Of a stretch of 64,000 nt of DNA, positions 43,917 through 54,964 are shown piece after piece. Source of the stretch: Nevskia sp. (GTDB taxonomy: Bacteria; Pseudomonadota; Gammaproteobacteria; Nevskiales; Nevskiaceae); NCBI GenBank assembly GCA_021732745.1, contig JAKFUK010000005.1:1-64000 (forward strand). The letters are read 5' to 3'. Positions within the stretch are counted from its first letter, which is position 1, and each line of letters opens with the position of its first letter. Position numbers and translations under genes: made by a program. The notes below the pieces were generated by a model. It was not told where the DNA came from and made no database searches. It saw only the letters and a list, made by a program, of their open reading frames with translations.

Positions 43917-46124
43917 TCACCGGCGCGTCGGGCGGGCCGCGCCGAACCGACTTCGACGCCAGCGCTGGAAGCCGGCGTCTTCGCGGACGGCATCGAACGC
44001 GGGATGGTCATCGATGTCGTCGACATCCGTGAGTTCGCCGAGCAGCACGGCAAGCTCCAGCGCTGCGACGGCGGCTTCTGTATGTCCCAACGCGGCTTCT
44101 GCCGCGGCGCGTGCCAGCGTGAGTGTGGCCGCTGATCGGCTCGTCGCGCGTCGGTCGAGTTGCTTGAGCAGGCGGCGGGCAACCCGCTGCATCGCGCGTT
44201 GCCGTGCTTCGGGGCTCGTGCCGGCACCCGCAAAGCGGAGGTCGATCAGCGCCCGGGCGGTGCGGACGCCGTCTGCGTTGGCGTCTGCCGCGCGCTGTGC
44301 TTCGGCGATGTACGCCAGCGCGGCGGCCCGTGCGTCGGAGGCGGCCGCAGCATCGCTGGTAGCGAGGGCATCCGCCTGATCGGCATGGACCCACGCGAGG
44401 CAGCTCAGCGAAAACGATTTGTCGGGGCGCAGCGCCAGCGACTTCTGATGGTGCGCGATGGCCTGCTGCCAGAGGTCGTCGGCAGCGGTCCCGGTCGCCA
44501 GCCGCGCCTCGATGGCACAGACGTTGCCCCACTGCGTGTGCGCGGCGTGATGCGTCGGATGGATCCGCAGCGCCCGCTCGCAGCAGCGGATCACCTCGGC
44601 GCGCAGTGTCACGGGTTCTGCGGCAGCGGCATTGCGCCAGGTCAGCGCAAGGCCCGCCAGCGCGTACGCGGCGTCGTTCCAGGCCCAGGCATGGCGAGGA
44701 TTGCGTCGTGCGGCTTCGAGGAAGCCGTCGGCGGCGCGCCGCCACAGCGCGCGGCTGCTGGCGGCGCGCGGGTTCAACTCATTTTCTGCGCCCTCGCAGA
44801 CCTGCTGCGCGTACGAATAGCAATCGCCGGCGCCAATGGCGGGCAGCGGCAGACGCAGCAGCGAACGATAGCGACGCGAGGCCAGCCGGCGCAGGCGCAA
44901 TGCGGACTGCGGGTCGACGGGCGCGAGCGCTTCCGCCTCGGCAATCGTGGCGCGCGCCAGCAGCACGGTTTGCCAACGGTCGTCCGGAACCTTGCGCTGC
45001 ACACGTTGCCAGCAGTGCGTGGCGCGACGCCACCGTCGGCGCGCTTCCGGCAGATCGGTCGCTGCGATCAGCCGTGCTTGCAGCGCCAGCGTGTCGCCAA
45101 GGCTGCGCGCGTTGTCGTGGGCGTCTGGGGCCAGCACCAGTGCGGCGGCGTAGTGAGCTTCGGCAGACAGCAGCAGCGTCACGGCTCGCTTCGGGTCGAT
45201 ATCGGCCAGCGCCGTCGCTTCATCGAAACAGGCTGTGCCGAGATCGTGCTCGGCGATGTCGAGGGTCGGGTCCAGCCGCAGCGCCAGCCGGTAATGACGC
45301 CGGGCGTCGTTCCACAGCCGGTGTGCGGCGCGGCGATCGTGTGCAAACGTCATCTCGGCGATGTGCAGCAGATCGTTGCCGCAATCGATGGCAGCCGTGG
45401 TGTCGCCGGGTTCCAGCCGCAACGCCCGTGCATGTCGATCCAGTGCGGTCGACCACAGCGCGAGCGCGGCGCGCGGTTCGTCGTCGGCAATGGCGCGGGC
45501 TTCTGCAGCCAATGCATCGCCGGCCCTTCCGGCAGCGGCGGCATAGGTCGGGTCGAGGCGCAGCGCTCGCGACAAGGACTTGGCCGCCTGCGCCCAGTGT
45601 CGGCGTGCAGCGCGCAGATCGGCGTCTGCCAGCAGTGCAGCCAGTTCTGCATGGTCGCCCCCGAGGTTGTAAGCGGCGATCGCATAGCGTGGATCGAGCT
45701 GCGTTGCGACGGTGTGCAGCGCAATCGCTTCCTGTATCGCATGCATCGCCGCCGCTGGGTTGGCGGCCTTGAGTCCGCGGGCCTCGCTGGCGCGCAGGTT
45801 GCCGAGGTTGTTGTGGGTGACGGCGCAGCGAGGATCACGTTGCAGTTCACGCCGGTAATGGAATTCGGCGCGCTGTCGATGTCGCGTGGCAGCCCGAAGA
45901 TCGCCGATGTCGTCGGCGTGTTTGCTGGCGAGTTGGTGCGCGTAGCCGACATTGAAAGCGGTGCCGCTCCAGTCCGGTGCCAGGCGGAGGATTGTTTCGC
46001 GCAGCCGTACGAGGGTGGGGAAGTCACCGCAGGCTTCGGCCTGATCGGCACGGGCGGATAACTGGTCAATGCGACGAGCTTTGGCGTCCGCAGCCGATGC
46101 GGACGTGGCGTGTTGCTGGGTCAT
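43917..46124 (-). CDS. large tetratricopeptide-repeat protein
   Basis: 735 residues, Ala-rich, made of about fifteen to seventeen degenerate TPR helices pairs (for example HNNLGNLRASEARGLKAANP, YNLGGDHAELAALLADADLR, WNDAAYALAGLALTWRNAA). The repeats resemble each other in an unusual wide spacing with 'L..DP.YA.A..N.G' signatures. The C-terminus DDHPAFDAVREDAGFQRW resembles TPR end-of-group domains. No signal peptide or membrane helix is seen, so it is probably a cytosolic scaffold. No partner is known. Confidence 0.82.
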   Translation of the reverse strand: MTQQHATSASAADAKARRIDQLSARADQAEACGDFPTLVRLRETILRLAPDWSGTAFNVGYAHQLASKHADDIGDLRAATRHRQRAEFHYRRELQRDPRCAVTHNNLGNLRASEARGLKAANPAAAMHAIQEAIALHTVATQLDPRYAIAAYNLGGDHAELAALLADADLRAARRHWAQAAKSLSRALRLDPTYAAAAGRAGDALAAEARAIADDEPRAALALWSTALDRHARALRLEPGDTTAAIDCGNDLLHIAEMTFAHDRRAAHRLWNDARRHYRLALRLDPTLDIAEHDLGTACFDEATALADIDPKRAVTLLLSAEAHYAAALVLAPDAHDNARSLGDTLALQARLIAATDLPEARRRWRRATHCWQRVQRKVPDDRWQTVLLARATIAEAEALAPVDPQSALRLRRLASRRYRSLLRLPLPAIGAGDCYSYAQQVCEGAENELNPRAASSRALWRRAADGFLEAARRNPRHAWAWNDAAYALAGLALTWRNAAAAEPVTLRAEVIRCCERALRIHPTHHAAHTQWGNVCAIEARLATGTAADDLWQQAIAHHQKSLALRPDKSFSLSCLAWVHADQADALATSDAAAASDARAAALAYIAEAQRAADANADGVRTARALIDLRFAGAGTSPEARQRAMQRVARRLLKQLDRRATSRSAATLTLARAAAEAALGHTEAAVAALELAVLLGELTDVDDIDDHPAFDAVREDAGFQRWRRSRFGAARPTRR

Positions 46125-46479
46125 CTGATGCTCCGGTGACGCCGGATCGCAGGATCGGCGTGAGGCAATGGCGAACGATCACGGCGCGAGGCGTCGTGAG
46201 GGCGGTCCCATCAACCGGAAATCAGGGTGCGGCGAACATGGCGGGCACCGGGTGGCGCGATGCAAGCAGAGGGCCGGGCGAGGTGGTTCGCATCACGCGG
46301 CGGTTCGGTACTGGAAAAACATGTCACGACAGTGCGCGGCGTGCATCCGCGACGCAAGCCGTTTGTTCGGGATGGATTCGCGAAAACGTGCGGCAGATCA
46401 CGGAAGAACCCGGGTCCCTGACGACGAAAGCCGGCTCGCGCCGGCTTTCGTTCACTGCAACTGCGCTCGAATCCAGCGC
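46125..46479. other. gene-free stretch with metK terminator
   Basis: 355 bases between the start of the TPR gene and the metK stop. Frames crossing it on the plus strand are antisense shadows. It must hold the TPR promoter at its left end, and it contains the terminator palindrome of metK at 46426-46449. Nothing else is recognised. Confidence 0.55.
46426..46449 (-). terminator. palindromic terminator downstream of metK
   Basis: GAAAGCCGGC at 46426-46435 pairs with GCCGGCTTTC at 46440-46449 around TCGC. It is 30 bases after the metK stop; the T-run is only the three in the stem, so termination strength is uncertain. Confidence 0.6.
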
Positions 46480-47706
46480 TTACTTCATCTTCTTCGCCGC
46501 ATCCTTCAGCTCATCGGCCTTGTCCGTCTTCTCCCACGAGAACGCGGTGAAGGTCTCGCCGTTCAGGGTGATGTCGTAGGGCTTGCGGCCGAAGTGGCCG
46601 TAGGCGGCGGTGGCCTGGTACATCGGGTGGATCAGATCCAGCATCTTGATGATGCCGCCCGGGCGCAGGTCGAAGTGGGCGCGGACCAGCTGTTCCAGCG
46701 CTTCGTCACTGATCTTGCCGGTGCCGAAGGAGGTCACGAAGATCGAGGTCGGTTCGGCGACGCCAATCGCGTACGACACCTGCACTTCGATCTTCGAGGC
46801 CAGACCGGCGGCGACCAGATTCTTGGCGACATAGCGCGCGGCATACGCGGCGCTGCGATCAACCTTCGACGGGTCCTTGCCCGAGAAGGCGCCGCCGCCA
46901 TGACGGGCCCAGCCGCCGTAGCTGTCGACGATGATCTTGCGGCCGGTCAAGCCGCAGTCGCCGACCGGGCCGCCGATCACGAAGTTGCCGGTCGGGTTGA
47001 TGTGGAACTTGGTGGCCTTCGAGATCCACTTTTCCGGGATCACCGGCTTGATGATGGCTTCCATGACCGCTTCGCGCAGGTCTTTCAGCTTGATGTCGGG
47101 GCTGTGCTGGGTCGACAGCACGACGGCGTCAACGCCGACGGCAACGCCGTTCTCGTAGCGCAGCGTGACCTGCGATTTCGCATCCGGGCGCAGCCAGGCG
47201 AGGCCGCCCTTCTTGGCCTTGCGGATCTTGGCCTGCTGCTCGACCAGGCGGTGCGAGTAGTAGATCGGGGCCGGCATCAGTTCCTTGGTTTCGTCGCAGG
47301 CGTAGCCGAACATCAGGCCCTGGTCGCCGGCACCGATGTCTTCAGCCGCCTTTTCCTTCTTCTTGGTACCGTCGACGCCCATGGCGATGTCGGGCGACTG
47401 CTTGCCGATGATGTTGAGGATGCCGCAGGTGGCACCGTCGAAGCCGACATCGGAGGAGTTGTAGCCGACGTCGATGATCACCTTGCGCACCAGCGCTTCA
47501 AGGTCGACCCAGGCGGAGGTGGTGACTTCACCGGCGACGATGGCAACGCCGGTCTTGACCAGCGTTTCGCAGGCGACGCGAGCGCGCTTGTCCTGGGCCA
47601 GGATGGCGTCGAGGACGGCGTCGGAGATCTGGTCCGCGAGCTTGTCCGGGTGGCCTTCGGAAACGGACTCGGACGTGAAGAGATAGCTGCTCGTGGCTTT
47701 GGTCAC
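46480..47706 (-). CDS. metK: S-adenosylmethionine synthetase
   Basis: 408-residue enzyme making SAM from methionine and ATP. The N-terminal [20 protein letters not shown] with catalytic His/Asp, [38 protein letters not shown] and the C-terminal [16 protein letters not shown] [12 protein letters not shown] are present. The start is GTG at 47706 with GAGGAA 6 bases upstream. An upstream word identical to one at ahcY suggests shared control; together with ahcY and metF it completes most of the SAM cycle in this window. Confidence 0.96.
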   Translation of the reverse strand: MTKATSSYLFTSESVSEGHPDKLADQISDAVLDAILAQDKRARVACETLVKTGVAIVAGEVTTSAWVDLEALVRKVIIDVGYNSSDVGFDGATCGILNIIGKQSPDIAMGVDGTKKKEKAAEDIGAGDQGLMFGYACDETKELMPAPIYYSHRLVEQQAKIRKAKKGGLAWLRPDAKSQVTLRYENGVAVGVDAVVLSTQHSPDIKLKDLREAVMEAIIKPVIPEKWISKATKFHINPTGNFVIGGPVGDCGLTGRKIIVDSYGGWARHGGGAFSGKDPSKVDRSAAYAARYVAKNLVAAGLASKIEVQVSYAIGVAEPTSIFVTSFGTGKISDEALEQLVRAHFDLRPGGIIKMLDLIHPMYQATAAYGHFGRKPYDITLNGETFTAFSWEKTDKADELKDAAKKMK

Positions 47707-47730
47707 TGCGGGTTCCTCGTGTGATCGGGT

Positions 47731-47748
47731 TATGCGGATAAGCGGATA
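47731..47748 (-). promoter_or_regulatory. GCGGATA tandem upstream of metK
   Basis: TATGCGGATA at 47731-47740 is followed directly by AGCGGATAGG, giving two GCGGATA words 8 bases apart. The first ten bases are identical to 38341-38350 upstream of ahcY. It lies 25-42 bases before the metK start codon, a position fit for an operator. Confidence 0.5.
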
Positions 47749-47857
47749 GGGTAAAGCATGGTTCCCGGCGATGCACCTGCCGGACCGCGGCGCTTGGCTG
47801 GCTACAATGCCGCGCGTCGCTCAAGCACGCCAGCCTTCACGCAACCGGAGACAACCG

Positions 47858-48418
47858 ATGGCCCAGACTCCGTCGACGATGCTGCCGCTCGGCACCATCG
47901 CCCCGCCGTTTTCGCTGCCCGACACTGTCAGCGGCGCGACCTTGTCGCTTGCCGAGCTCAAATCGCCGCAGGCGACGGTGGTGATGTTCATCTGCAACCA
48001 CTGCCCCTACGTGATTCATCTGCGTGCGGGGCTTTCGCAACTGGCGCGCGACTACCAGCCGCGCGGCGTCGCCTTCATCGCCATTTCCAGCAACGATGTC
48101 GAGCATTACCCGCAGGATGCGCCGGACCTGATGCGCGCTTTCGCCCAGACCTCGGGCTTCGGCTTTCCTTATCTGTATGACCAGTCGCAGGACGTGGCGC
48201 GGGCGTATCAAGCTGCCTGCACACCGGATTTCTTCGTTTTCGATGGCGCGCTGACCCTGGCCTATCGCGGTCAATTCGATGATGCGCGGCCCGGCAACGG
48301 CCGCCCGGTGACCGGGGCAGCGATGCGTGCTGCGCTGGATGCGCTGCTGGCGGGCGGCGCGGTCAGCGAAGACCAGGTTCCCAGCGTGGGCTGCAACATC
48401 AAATGGAAGCGCGCGTAA
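47858..48418 (+). CDS. redoxin (AhpC/TSA-thioredoxin fold) protein
   Basis: 186-residue cytosolic thioredoxin-fold protein. [12 protein letters not shown] holds a CNHC pair in the position of the redox Cys, and [12 protein letters not shown] opens the domain as in peroxiredoxin-like proteins; ending [11 protein letters not shown] is typical of the family often annotated 'thioredoxin family protein'. The function is probably thiol/peroxide handling. The start at 47858 follows GGAG. It is followed by glutathione reductase, which supports a redox role. Confidence 0.85.
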   Translation: MAQTPSTMLPLGTIAPPFSLPDTVSGATLSLAELKSPQATVVMFICNHCPYVIHLRAGLSQLARDYQPRGVAFIAISSNDVEHYPQDAPDLMRAFAQTSGFGFPYLYDQSQDVARAYQAACTPDFFVFDGALTLAYRGQFDDARPGNGRPVTGAAMRAALDALLAGGAVSEDQVPSVGCNIKWKRA

Positions 48419-48437
48419 TGCGCGCCGGCAACCGGAC

Positions 48438-49805
48438 ATGCAGATGAATCCCGACGAATCGACGTTGCAATGCGACTACGTGGTACTGGGCGGCGGCAGC
48501 GGCGGCATCGCTTCGGCGCGCCGCGCGGCCCAATACGGTGCGAAGGTGGTGCTGATCGAGCCCGGGCGGCTGGGCGGCACCTGTGTGAATGTCGGCTGCG
48601 TGCCGAAAAAACTGATGTGGCATGCCGCGCAGATCGCCGGAACCTTGCACGAAGCGAGCGGCTACGGCTTCGACATCAGCGCCCATGATCACGACTGGCC
48701 GCGCCTCGTCGAGCGCCGCGAAGCCTATGTGCGGCGGCTGAACGGCATCTATCGCGACGGCTTGCAGAAGGATCGCGTGCAGGTGCTCGAAGGCTACGGC
48801 CGGATCATGGCCGATGGCAGCGTGGCCTGCGGCGATATCCGGATCGCCGCCCGGCATGTGTTGATTGCCACCGGCGGCAAGCCGCAGCCGCCCAGCCTGC
48901 CGGGGGCCGAACTGGGCATCGACTCGAACGGCTTTTTCGCGCTGCGGGAACGGCCGGCGTCGGTGGTGGTGGTCGGCGGCGGTTACATCGCGGTGGAACT
49001 GGCAGGCGTGCTGCGCGCACTCGGCAGCGACGTGACGCTGCTGGTGCGCGGGCCGCGCCTGCTCGGCAGTTTCGACGCCATGCTCGGCGATGAATTGCGG
49101 GAAGCCCTGAGCCATCAGGGCGTGAAGCTGCGCTTCGGCTGTCAGGTCGCGAAAGTCGAGCGGGATGCCGCGCTGCTGCGCATCACCCTGGACGATGGCC
49201 AGACGGTGAGCAGCGAAAGCCTGATCTGGGCGACCGGCCGTCAGGCCAATACCGAAGGCCTGGGGCTGGCGGCTGCCGGAATCGCGCTGGATGACCGGGG
49301 CCAGATCGTGGTCGATGAATGGCAGGACACGACGCGCGCGCGCGTCCATGCGGTTGGCGATGTCTGCGGCCATGTGGCGCTGACGCCGGTGGCGATCGCG
49401 GCCGGCCGGCGGCTGTCGGATCGCCTGTTCGGCGGCATGGCCGAGCGCCGGCTCGACTACACGAATATCCCCAGCGTGGTGTTCAGCCATCCGCCGATCG
49501 GCACCGTCGGCATCGGCGAGGCCGAGGCCATCCAGCGTCATGGTGCCGACGCGGTGAAGGTCTACCGCAGCCGCTTCAAGGCCCTGTATTACGGCTTGCT
49601 GGACGTGAAACAGGACACCGCGATGAAGCTGGTCTGCGTTGGGCCACAGGAGCGCGTGGTGGGCGTTCACGTCATCGGCATGGGGGCTGACGAGATGGTG
49701 CAGGGCTTTGCCGTGGCGGTCCGGATGGGGGCCACCAAGCGTGACTTCGACGACACGGTGGCCATCCATCCGAGCAGCGCCGAAGAGCTGGTGACCATGC
49801 GCTGA
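48438..49805 (+). CDS. gor: glutathione-disulfide reductase
   Basis: 455-residue FAD/NADPH enzyme. [20 protein letters not shown] binds [16 protein letters not shown] holds the redox-active disulfide, [17 protein letters not shown] and LLVRGPR the NADPH part (Arg at the end of beta-2 supports NADPH), and [12 protein letters not shown] contains the C-terminal His-Glu pair of the partner subunit. Two Met codons lie two residues apart at the start; the first is used. It follows the redoxin gene by 19 bases. Confidence 0.93.
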   Translation: MQMNPDESTLQCDYVVLGGGSGGIASARRAAQYGAKVVLIEPGRLGGTCVNVGCVPKKLMWHAAQIAGTLHEASGYGFDISAHDHDWPRLVERREAYVRRLNGIYRDGLQKDRVQVLEGYGRIMADGSVACGDIRIAARHVLIATGGKPQPPSLPGAELGIDSNGFFALRERPASVVVVGGGYIAVELAGVLRALGSDVTLLVRGPRLLGSFDAMLGDELREALSHQGVKLRFGCQVAKVERDAALLRITLDDGQTVSSESLIWATGRQANTEGLGLAAAGIALDDRGQIVVDEWQDTTRARVHAVGDVCGHVALTPVAIAAGRRLSDRLFGGMAERRLDYTNIPSVVFSHPPIGTVGIGEAEAIQRHGADAVKVYRSRFKALYYGLLDVKQDTAMKLVCVGPQERVVGVHVIGMGADEMVQGFAVAVRMGATKRDFDDTVAIHPSSAEELVTMR

Positions 49806-49890
49806 AGCAGGACGGCGCGGGTCTTGCGTTCAATTGCGGAATGCCGGTCAAAACCGAAAAACTTTCGCCAAACGAATGGTTTATGAAGTT

Positions 49891-49919
49891 TTGATGGCAG
49901 GGGACGCTTGCTTGCTAAT
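49891..49919 (+). promoter_or_regulatory. candidate promoter of exbB-exbD-tonB
   Basis: TTGATG at 49891-49896 and GCTAAT at 49914-49919 with 17 bases between, about 120 bases before exbB. Both boxes match four of six consensus bases. No clear Fur box was found in the 235-base gap. Confidence 0.4.
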
Positions 49920-50040
49920 GGCGACGGCACCTCAGTAGTATTCGCGCTTCCCCAGTACGCCGCCGGTGTTGGTGCATCTTTTGCAGGCACCTCACCAGTC
50001 GTTTTCGGCGCATCAGAAATTCATTTACGGAGTACCTCCC

Positions 50041-50766
50041 GTGGCAGCCAGTCTCATCAATTTTGCGGCCGAGGCCGCCGGTGCGATCAACCCGGCCGAC
50101 CTGTCGATCATGACCCTGGTCTCGCACGCTGACCCGGTGGTCAAGGGCGTGCTGATCATCCTGGTGTTCTTCTCCATGTGGTGCTGGACGGTGATGTTCG
50201 AGAAGTTCATCGCCATGGCCAAGGCGAACAGCGCCATCGGCCGTCTCGAAGACAAGGTCGAGACCGGCACCCTCGAAGACATGATCAATTACGAGGACGA
50301 GAAGAAGCATCCGCTGGCGCTGGTCGTCGAGGCCGGCAACGTCGAGTGGCGCGAAGGCTCGGGCGAACATGCGCATGAAGCGCTGCACGAGGTCCGTGAC
50401 CGCATCGAGCACGCCATGCGTCTCGAACTCTCCAACGAAATCCGTCGCCTCAACAAGGGCTTGCCATTCCTGGCAACGGTGGGTTCAGCGGCACCCTTCA
50501 TCGGCCTGTTCGGCACCGTGTGGGGCATCATGAACACCTTCACCAGCATCGGTGCCAATCGCGACACCTCGCTGGCCACGGTGGCCCCGGGTATCGCCGA
50601 AGCGTTGATCGCCACCGGCATCGGCCTTGCCGCCGCCATCCCGGCGATCATGGCCTACAACAAGCTGTCGACCGACATGGGTCGCTACTCGGGCCGTGTC
50701 GGCACCGTGGTGGGCATCTACGCCGGCCGTCTGGCCAAGCGTTTCGCCCCGGCCGGCAAGAGCTGA
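50041..50766 (+). CDS. exbB: ExbB/TolQ-type proton channel protein
   Basis: 241-residue inner-membrane protein with three helices (about 38-60, 144-166 and 186-206). GSAAPFIGLFGTVWGIMNTF is the family hallmark in helix 2 and ATGIGLAAAIPAIMAYN covers helix 3. It forms the pentameric motor core with ExbD. The start is uncertain: GTG at 50041 with GGAG 10 bases upstream is preferred to a longer frame from 49966. TonB downstream argues for an Exb rather than Tol system. Confidence 0.88.
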   Translation: MAASLINFAAEAAGAINPADLSIMTLVSHADPVVKGVLIILVFFSMWCWTVMFEKFIAMAKANSAIGRLEDKVETGTLEDMINYEDEKKHPLALVVEAGNVEWREGSGEHAHEALHEVRDRIEHAMRLELSNEIRRLNKGLPFLATVGSAAPFIGLFGTVWGIMNTFTSIGANRDTSLATVAPGIAEALIATGIGLAAAIPAIMAYNKLSTDMGRYSGRVGTVVGIYAGRLAKRFAPAGKS

Positions 50767-50770
50767 TCCC

Positions 50771-51214
50771 GTGGGCCTGAACGTCAAGGTCTCTTCCGGG
50801 GACGGCGAAGAAGGCGAAATGCCGCCGGTTGCGGAGATCAACATCACGCCGATGGTTGACGTGATGCTGGTGCTCCTGATCATCTTCATGGTCACCGCGC
50901 CCCTGATGCTGCCGCAATTGCCGATCACGCTGCCCCGCGCCTCGCTCGACGAGATGGGCAAGCCGCGTGATCCCCTCATCATCTCGATCGATACCGCGAA
51001 CGAGTACTTCATCAACAACGGCCCGCTGACCCAGCAGGTGCCCTTCGAACAGCTGGGTCAGGCCATGCGCGCGATTTCCGCGAAGCAGGCTGACAACCTC
51101 GTCTACATCCGCTCCGACAAGGGCGTGGAGTACGGCAAGGTGGTCGAACTGATCAGCCTCGTGGGCGCCTCCGGGTTCTACAAGGTCTCGTTGATGGCCG
51201 AAGCCCAGCAGTGA
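50771..51214 (+). CDS. exbD: ExbD/TolR-type biopolymer transport protein
   Basis: 147 residues with one membrane helix (about 30-50) preceded by EINITPMVDVMLVLLIIFMV, whose Asp is the proton-binding residue of the motor, and a periplasmic domain. It starts 4 bases after exbB with a GTG and ends 19 bases before tonB. Confidence 0.9.
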   Translation: MGLNVKVSSGDGEEGEMPPVAEINITPMVDVMLVLLIIFMVTAPLMLPQLPITLPRASLDEMGKPRDPLIISIDTANEYFINNGPLTQQVPFEQLGQAMRAISAKQADNLVYIRSDKGVEYGKVVELISLVGASGFYKVSLMAEAQQ

Positions 51215-51233
51215 TGGGCTGGAGCTATACCCA

Positions 51234-51818
51234 GTGAGCAATCCCTCCAAGAAGGCCAAACAGGGCTGGAGCACGGGGCTGGTCGTTTCGATCATCTTCC
51301 ACGGTACGTTGATCCTGTTCCTGATCAATCTGGTGCGACCGACCGTCAACGTCGCGCCTACGCCGAAGAAGCAAGTGATCGTCGAACTGGCACCGCCGCC
51401 GCCGGAAACGGTTGCCACGGCAGTGGATGGTCCGCCGGATATCCCGTCAGTTCCGCCTTCGCCGCCGCCAGCACCGCCGGCACCGCCTGCGCCACCGGCG
51501 CGTGTGGTCGGTACCGGCGTGCCGACGTCGTACTACAACACGCTGCAGGGCGTGATCCAGCAGAACGTGCAGTACCCCGCCAAATCCTTGCGCAACGAGG
51601 AAGAGGGGGTGTGCAAGCTGCGGGTCCGCATCGACCGCGATGGCAACATCCTGGACGTCGTGTTGATCAACAAGTCGGGGTTCACCGAACTCGACAAGGA
51701 AGCGCGCAATGTGTTCGGCCGCATCGGCAAGTTCCCGCCGGTGCCCTCGCAGGTCAGCCCGGAATTCACCGAATTCCTGGTCGAACTGCCGATCAACTTC
51801 ACGCTTTCCGGCGGTTAA
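51234..51818 (+). CDS. tonB: TonB-type energy transducer
   Basis: 194-residue protein: a cytoplasmic stub, one helix (about 14-34), a Pro-rich periplasmic spacer (VPPSPPPAPPAPPAPPA) and a C-terminal TonB domain with YNTLQGVIQQNVQYPAKS, the VRIDRDGNI strand and SGFTELDKEA. It spans the periplasm to energise outer-membrane receptors. It begins with GTG. The spacer is short, so the protein may serve a narrow set of receptors. Confidence 0.92.
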   Translation: MSNPSKKAKQGWSTGLVVSIIFHGTLILFLINLVRPTVNVAPTPKKQVIVELAPPPPETVATAVDGPPDIPSVPPSPPPAPPAPPAPPARVVGTGVPTSYYNTLQGVIQQNVQYPAKSLRNEEEGVCKLRVRIDRDGNILDVVLINKSGFTELDKEARNVFGRIGKFPPVPSQVSPEFTEFLVELPINFTLSGG

Positions 51819-51856
51819 AAGCCGAAATCTGTCTTCAGATGTCGTTATCTGCGTTC

Positions 51857-51892
51857 AAAAAGCGGAGTTGGCCTGGCCAGCTCCGCTTTTTT
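51857..51892 (+). terminator. terminator after exbB-exbD-tonB
   Basis: AAAAAGCGGAG at 51857-51867 pairs with CTCCGCTTTTTT at 51881-51892, with an inner TGGCC/GGCCA stem. Strong T-run. Confidence 0.9.
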
Positions 51893-51960
51893 CATTGCGG
51901 GTAGAATTGCCGCGCTTTCCCGGCCGGCCAAACCGCGCTGGACTGCCGATGCCCCGCTGA

Positions 51961-53019
<1,059 letters not shown>

Positions 53020-53043
53020 AGCCAGGCTTGAATAGCTGAAGGC

Positions 53044-53285
53044 GATCTCACGCAGAGAACGCAAAGAACGCGGAGAAAGGCTGGAAGCCCGTTCTTGCAA
53101 GGCACACCGATATCCGGTGAGACAGTTTGAAATCGTGATGAAGCTTTTTCGCACGAAGTACACGAAGGCCACAAAGGGAGTAGCGAACTTGCGTGATCGG
53201 TTCGTTTTTCTTCGTGTTCTTGGTGTGCTTCGTGCGGAATCGCCGTTGCTGGTCTCCGCGTTCTTTGCGTTCTCCGCGTGAGATC
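53044..53285. repeat. intergenic inverted repeat element, family copy 3
   Basis: The outer arms 53044-53076 and 53253-53285 are complementary over 33 bases with one mismatch and contain CACGCAGAGAACGCAAAG and GAACGCGGAGA. A nested pair reading GCACGAAGTACACGAAG on the left and its approximate complement on the right, and the words GGCCACAAAG, also lie inside. It fills the gap between gapA and pgk and would fold into a very long hairpin. Confidence 0.88.
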
Positions 53286-53313
53286 GCTTTTGCGTAACAA
53301 CCTGAGTGCTGTC

Positions 53314-54498
53314 ATGAAATTCAAGAAGCTTGCTGATCTCGATCTTGCCAACCAGCGCGTGTTCATCCGCGCCGATCTCAACGTGCCGCAGGACGACGCC
53401 GGCAACATCACCGAAGACACCCGCGTTCGCGCCTCGATTCCCGGCATCCGGCTTGCGTTGTCGAAAGGTGCGGCAGTGATGGTCACCTCGCATCTCGGCC
53501 GTCCGACCGAAGGCGAGTTCAAGCCCGCCGACACCCTGGCGCCGATCGCGGCGCGCATGAGCGAACTGCTGGGCCAGCCGGTCAAGCTGGTCCAGAACTG
53601 GGTCGACGGCGGCTTCACCGTCAATCCGGGCGACGTGGTGCTGCTCGAAAACTGCCGCTGCAACAAGGGCGAAAAGAAGAACAGCGATGAGCTGGCCGAA
53701 AAGATGGCCAAGCTCTGCGATGTTTACGTCAACGATGCCTTCGGCACCTCGCATCGCGCCGAAGCCACGACCCACGCGCTGGCCTTGAAGGCGAAGGTCG
53801 CCTGCGCCGGCCCGCTGGTGGCAGCCGAACTGGAAGCGCTCGGTGCCGCACTCGGCAATCCGAAGCGGCCGCTGGTGGCGATCGTCGGCGGTTCCAAGGT
53901 GTCGACCAAGCTGACGATTCTCGACGCCCTCGCCGACAAGGTCGATCAGCTGGTCGTCGGCGGCGGCATCGCCAACACCTTCATGCTCGCGGCGGGTCTT
54001 TCGATCGGCAAATCGCTGGCCGAAGCCGATCTGGTGCCGGAAGCCAAGCGGATCATCGACAAGCTCAAGGCGCGCGGCGCTTCGGTGCCGATTCCGACCG
54101 ACGTGGTCTGCGCCAAGGCCTTCTCGCCGACGGCGGAAGCCACGGTCAAGAAGGCGACCGATGTCGCAGCCGACGACCTGATTCTCGACATCGGCCCGGA
54201 CACCGCGAAGCGGCTGGCCGAGATCATGGTCAGCGCCGGCACCATCGTCTGGAATGGCCCGCTCGGCGTTTTCGAGTTCGATCAGTTCGCCAATGGCACG
54301 AAGGTGCTGGCGGCCGCGATTGCCGAATCCAGCGCCATGTCGATTGCCGGCGGTGGTGACACGGTGGCGGCGATCGCCAAGTTCGGGATCGGCGAACAGG
54401 TCGGGTATATCTCGACGGCCGGTGGCGCTTTCCTGGAATTCCTCGAAGGCAAGACCTTGCCGGCGGTGGCTGCACTCGAAGCCCGCGCCGACGGCTGA
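53314..54498 (+). CDS. pgk: phosphoglycerate kinase
   Basis: 394-residue two-lobed kinase converting 1,3-bisphosphoglycerate to 3-phosphoglycerate with ATP yield. [70 protein letters not shown] and [10 protein letters not shown] with GGGDTVAAI are all present. The first conserved Met at 53314 is used; 12 upstream codons come from the repeat edge. Confidence 0.97.
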   Translation: MKFKKLADLDLANQRVFIRADLNVPQDDAGNITEDTRVRASIPGIRLALSKGAAVMVTSHLGRPTEGEFKPADTLAPIAARMSELLGQPVKLVQNWVDGGFTVNPGDVVLLENCRCNKGEKKNSDELAEKMAKLCDVYVNDAFGTSHRAEATTHALALKAKVACAGPLVAAELEALGAALGNPKRPLVAIVGGSKVSTKLTILDALADKVDQLVVGGGIANTFMLAAGLSIGKSLAEADLVPEAKRIIDKLKARGASVPIPTDVVCAKAFSPTAEATVKKATDVAADDLILDIGPDTAKRLAEIMVSAGTIVWNGPLGVFEFDQFANGTKVLAAAIAESSAMSIAGGGDTVAAIAKFGIGEQVGYISTAGGAFLEFLEGKTLPAVAALEARADG

Positions 54499-54516
54499 TT
54501 CGCCTGCGGACAAGGA

Positions 54517-54553
54517 AAAGGCGGCGACCGGGGTCCCGGTCGCCGCCTTTTTT
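54517..54553 (+). terminator. terminator after pgk
   Basis: AAAGGCGGCGACCGG at 54517-54531 pairs with CCGGTCGCCGCCTTT at 54536-54550; T-run to 54553. Perfect 15-base stem. It may also end the convergent minus-strand gene. Confidence 0.9.
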
Positions 54554-54568
54554 ACAGCTCGAAGCTGC

Positions 54569-54964
54569 TTATTTCTTCGCTGGTGCTGCGAACTTGGTGT
54601 TGATCTCGGCGATGTAGGCATTCGCTTCGGCAACGGCCTTGTTGGCGACATCGGCGTGCGCGTTGGCCGCCGTGGTGTGGACGGTCACGTAGTTCTTCAT
54701 GCAGGCCTGATAGTTGTTCAGGGCGTCATTGAACTGATCGGCCTCGATCTGGGTGGCGAAGGCCTTGGATACCGGCGGTTGCACGCAGGCGTGCGCGGTC
54801 GGTGCCGGTTCCGCCGGTACTTCCGTGAACGGCGTGTACTCGATCAGATTGACCGGCGCGGCCGAGGTATCCGCCGCCTTCTTCTTGATCCGCGAGGCAC
54901 TGTCGCTGGCTTGCGCGAACACGAGGGCCGGCACCAGCAGCGCGGCGAAAAGCAGCTTCTTCAT
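54569..54964 (-). CDS. exported hypothetical protein
   Basis: 131 residues with a signal peptide of about 17-20 residues (KKLLFAALLVPALVFA). The mature part has two Cys (HACVQPP and YQACMKNY) that could form a disulfide, and an Ala-rich amphipathic C-terminal half (ANAHADVANKAVAEANAYIAE) with predicted helices. No family is recognised; similar short secreted proteins with paired Cys are common in this group. The frame continues upstream but lacks a start signal. Confidence 0.7.
   Translation of the reverse strand: MKKLLFAALLVPALVFAQASDSASRIKKKAADTSAAPVNLIEYTPFTEVPAEPAPTAHACVQPPVSKAFATQIEADQFNDALNNYQACMKNYVTVHTTAANAHADVANKAVAEANAYIAEINTKFAAPAKK

Noticed and set aside
45977..47724. Plus-strand frames across the TPR-metK gap and metK
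   Set aside because: Antisense to metK or GC-rich noise; metK on the minus strand is unambiguous.
49806..50040. Fur box upstream of exbB
   Set aside because: No stretch with a convincing GATAATGATAATCATTATC-like match was found.
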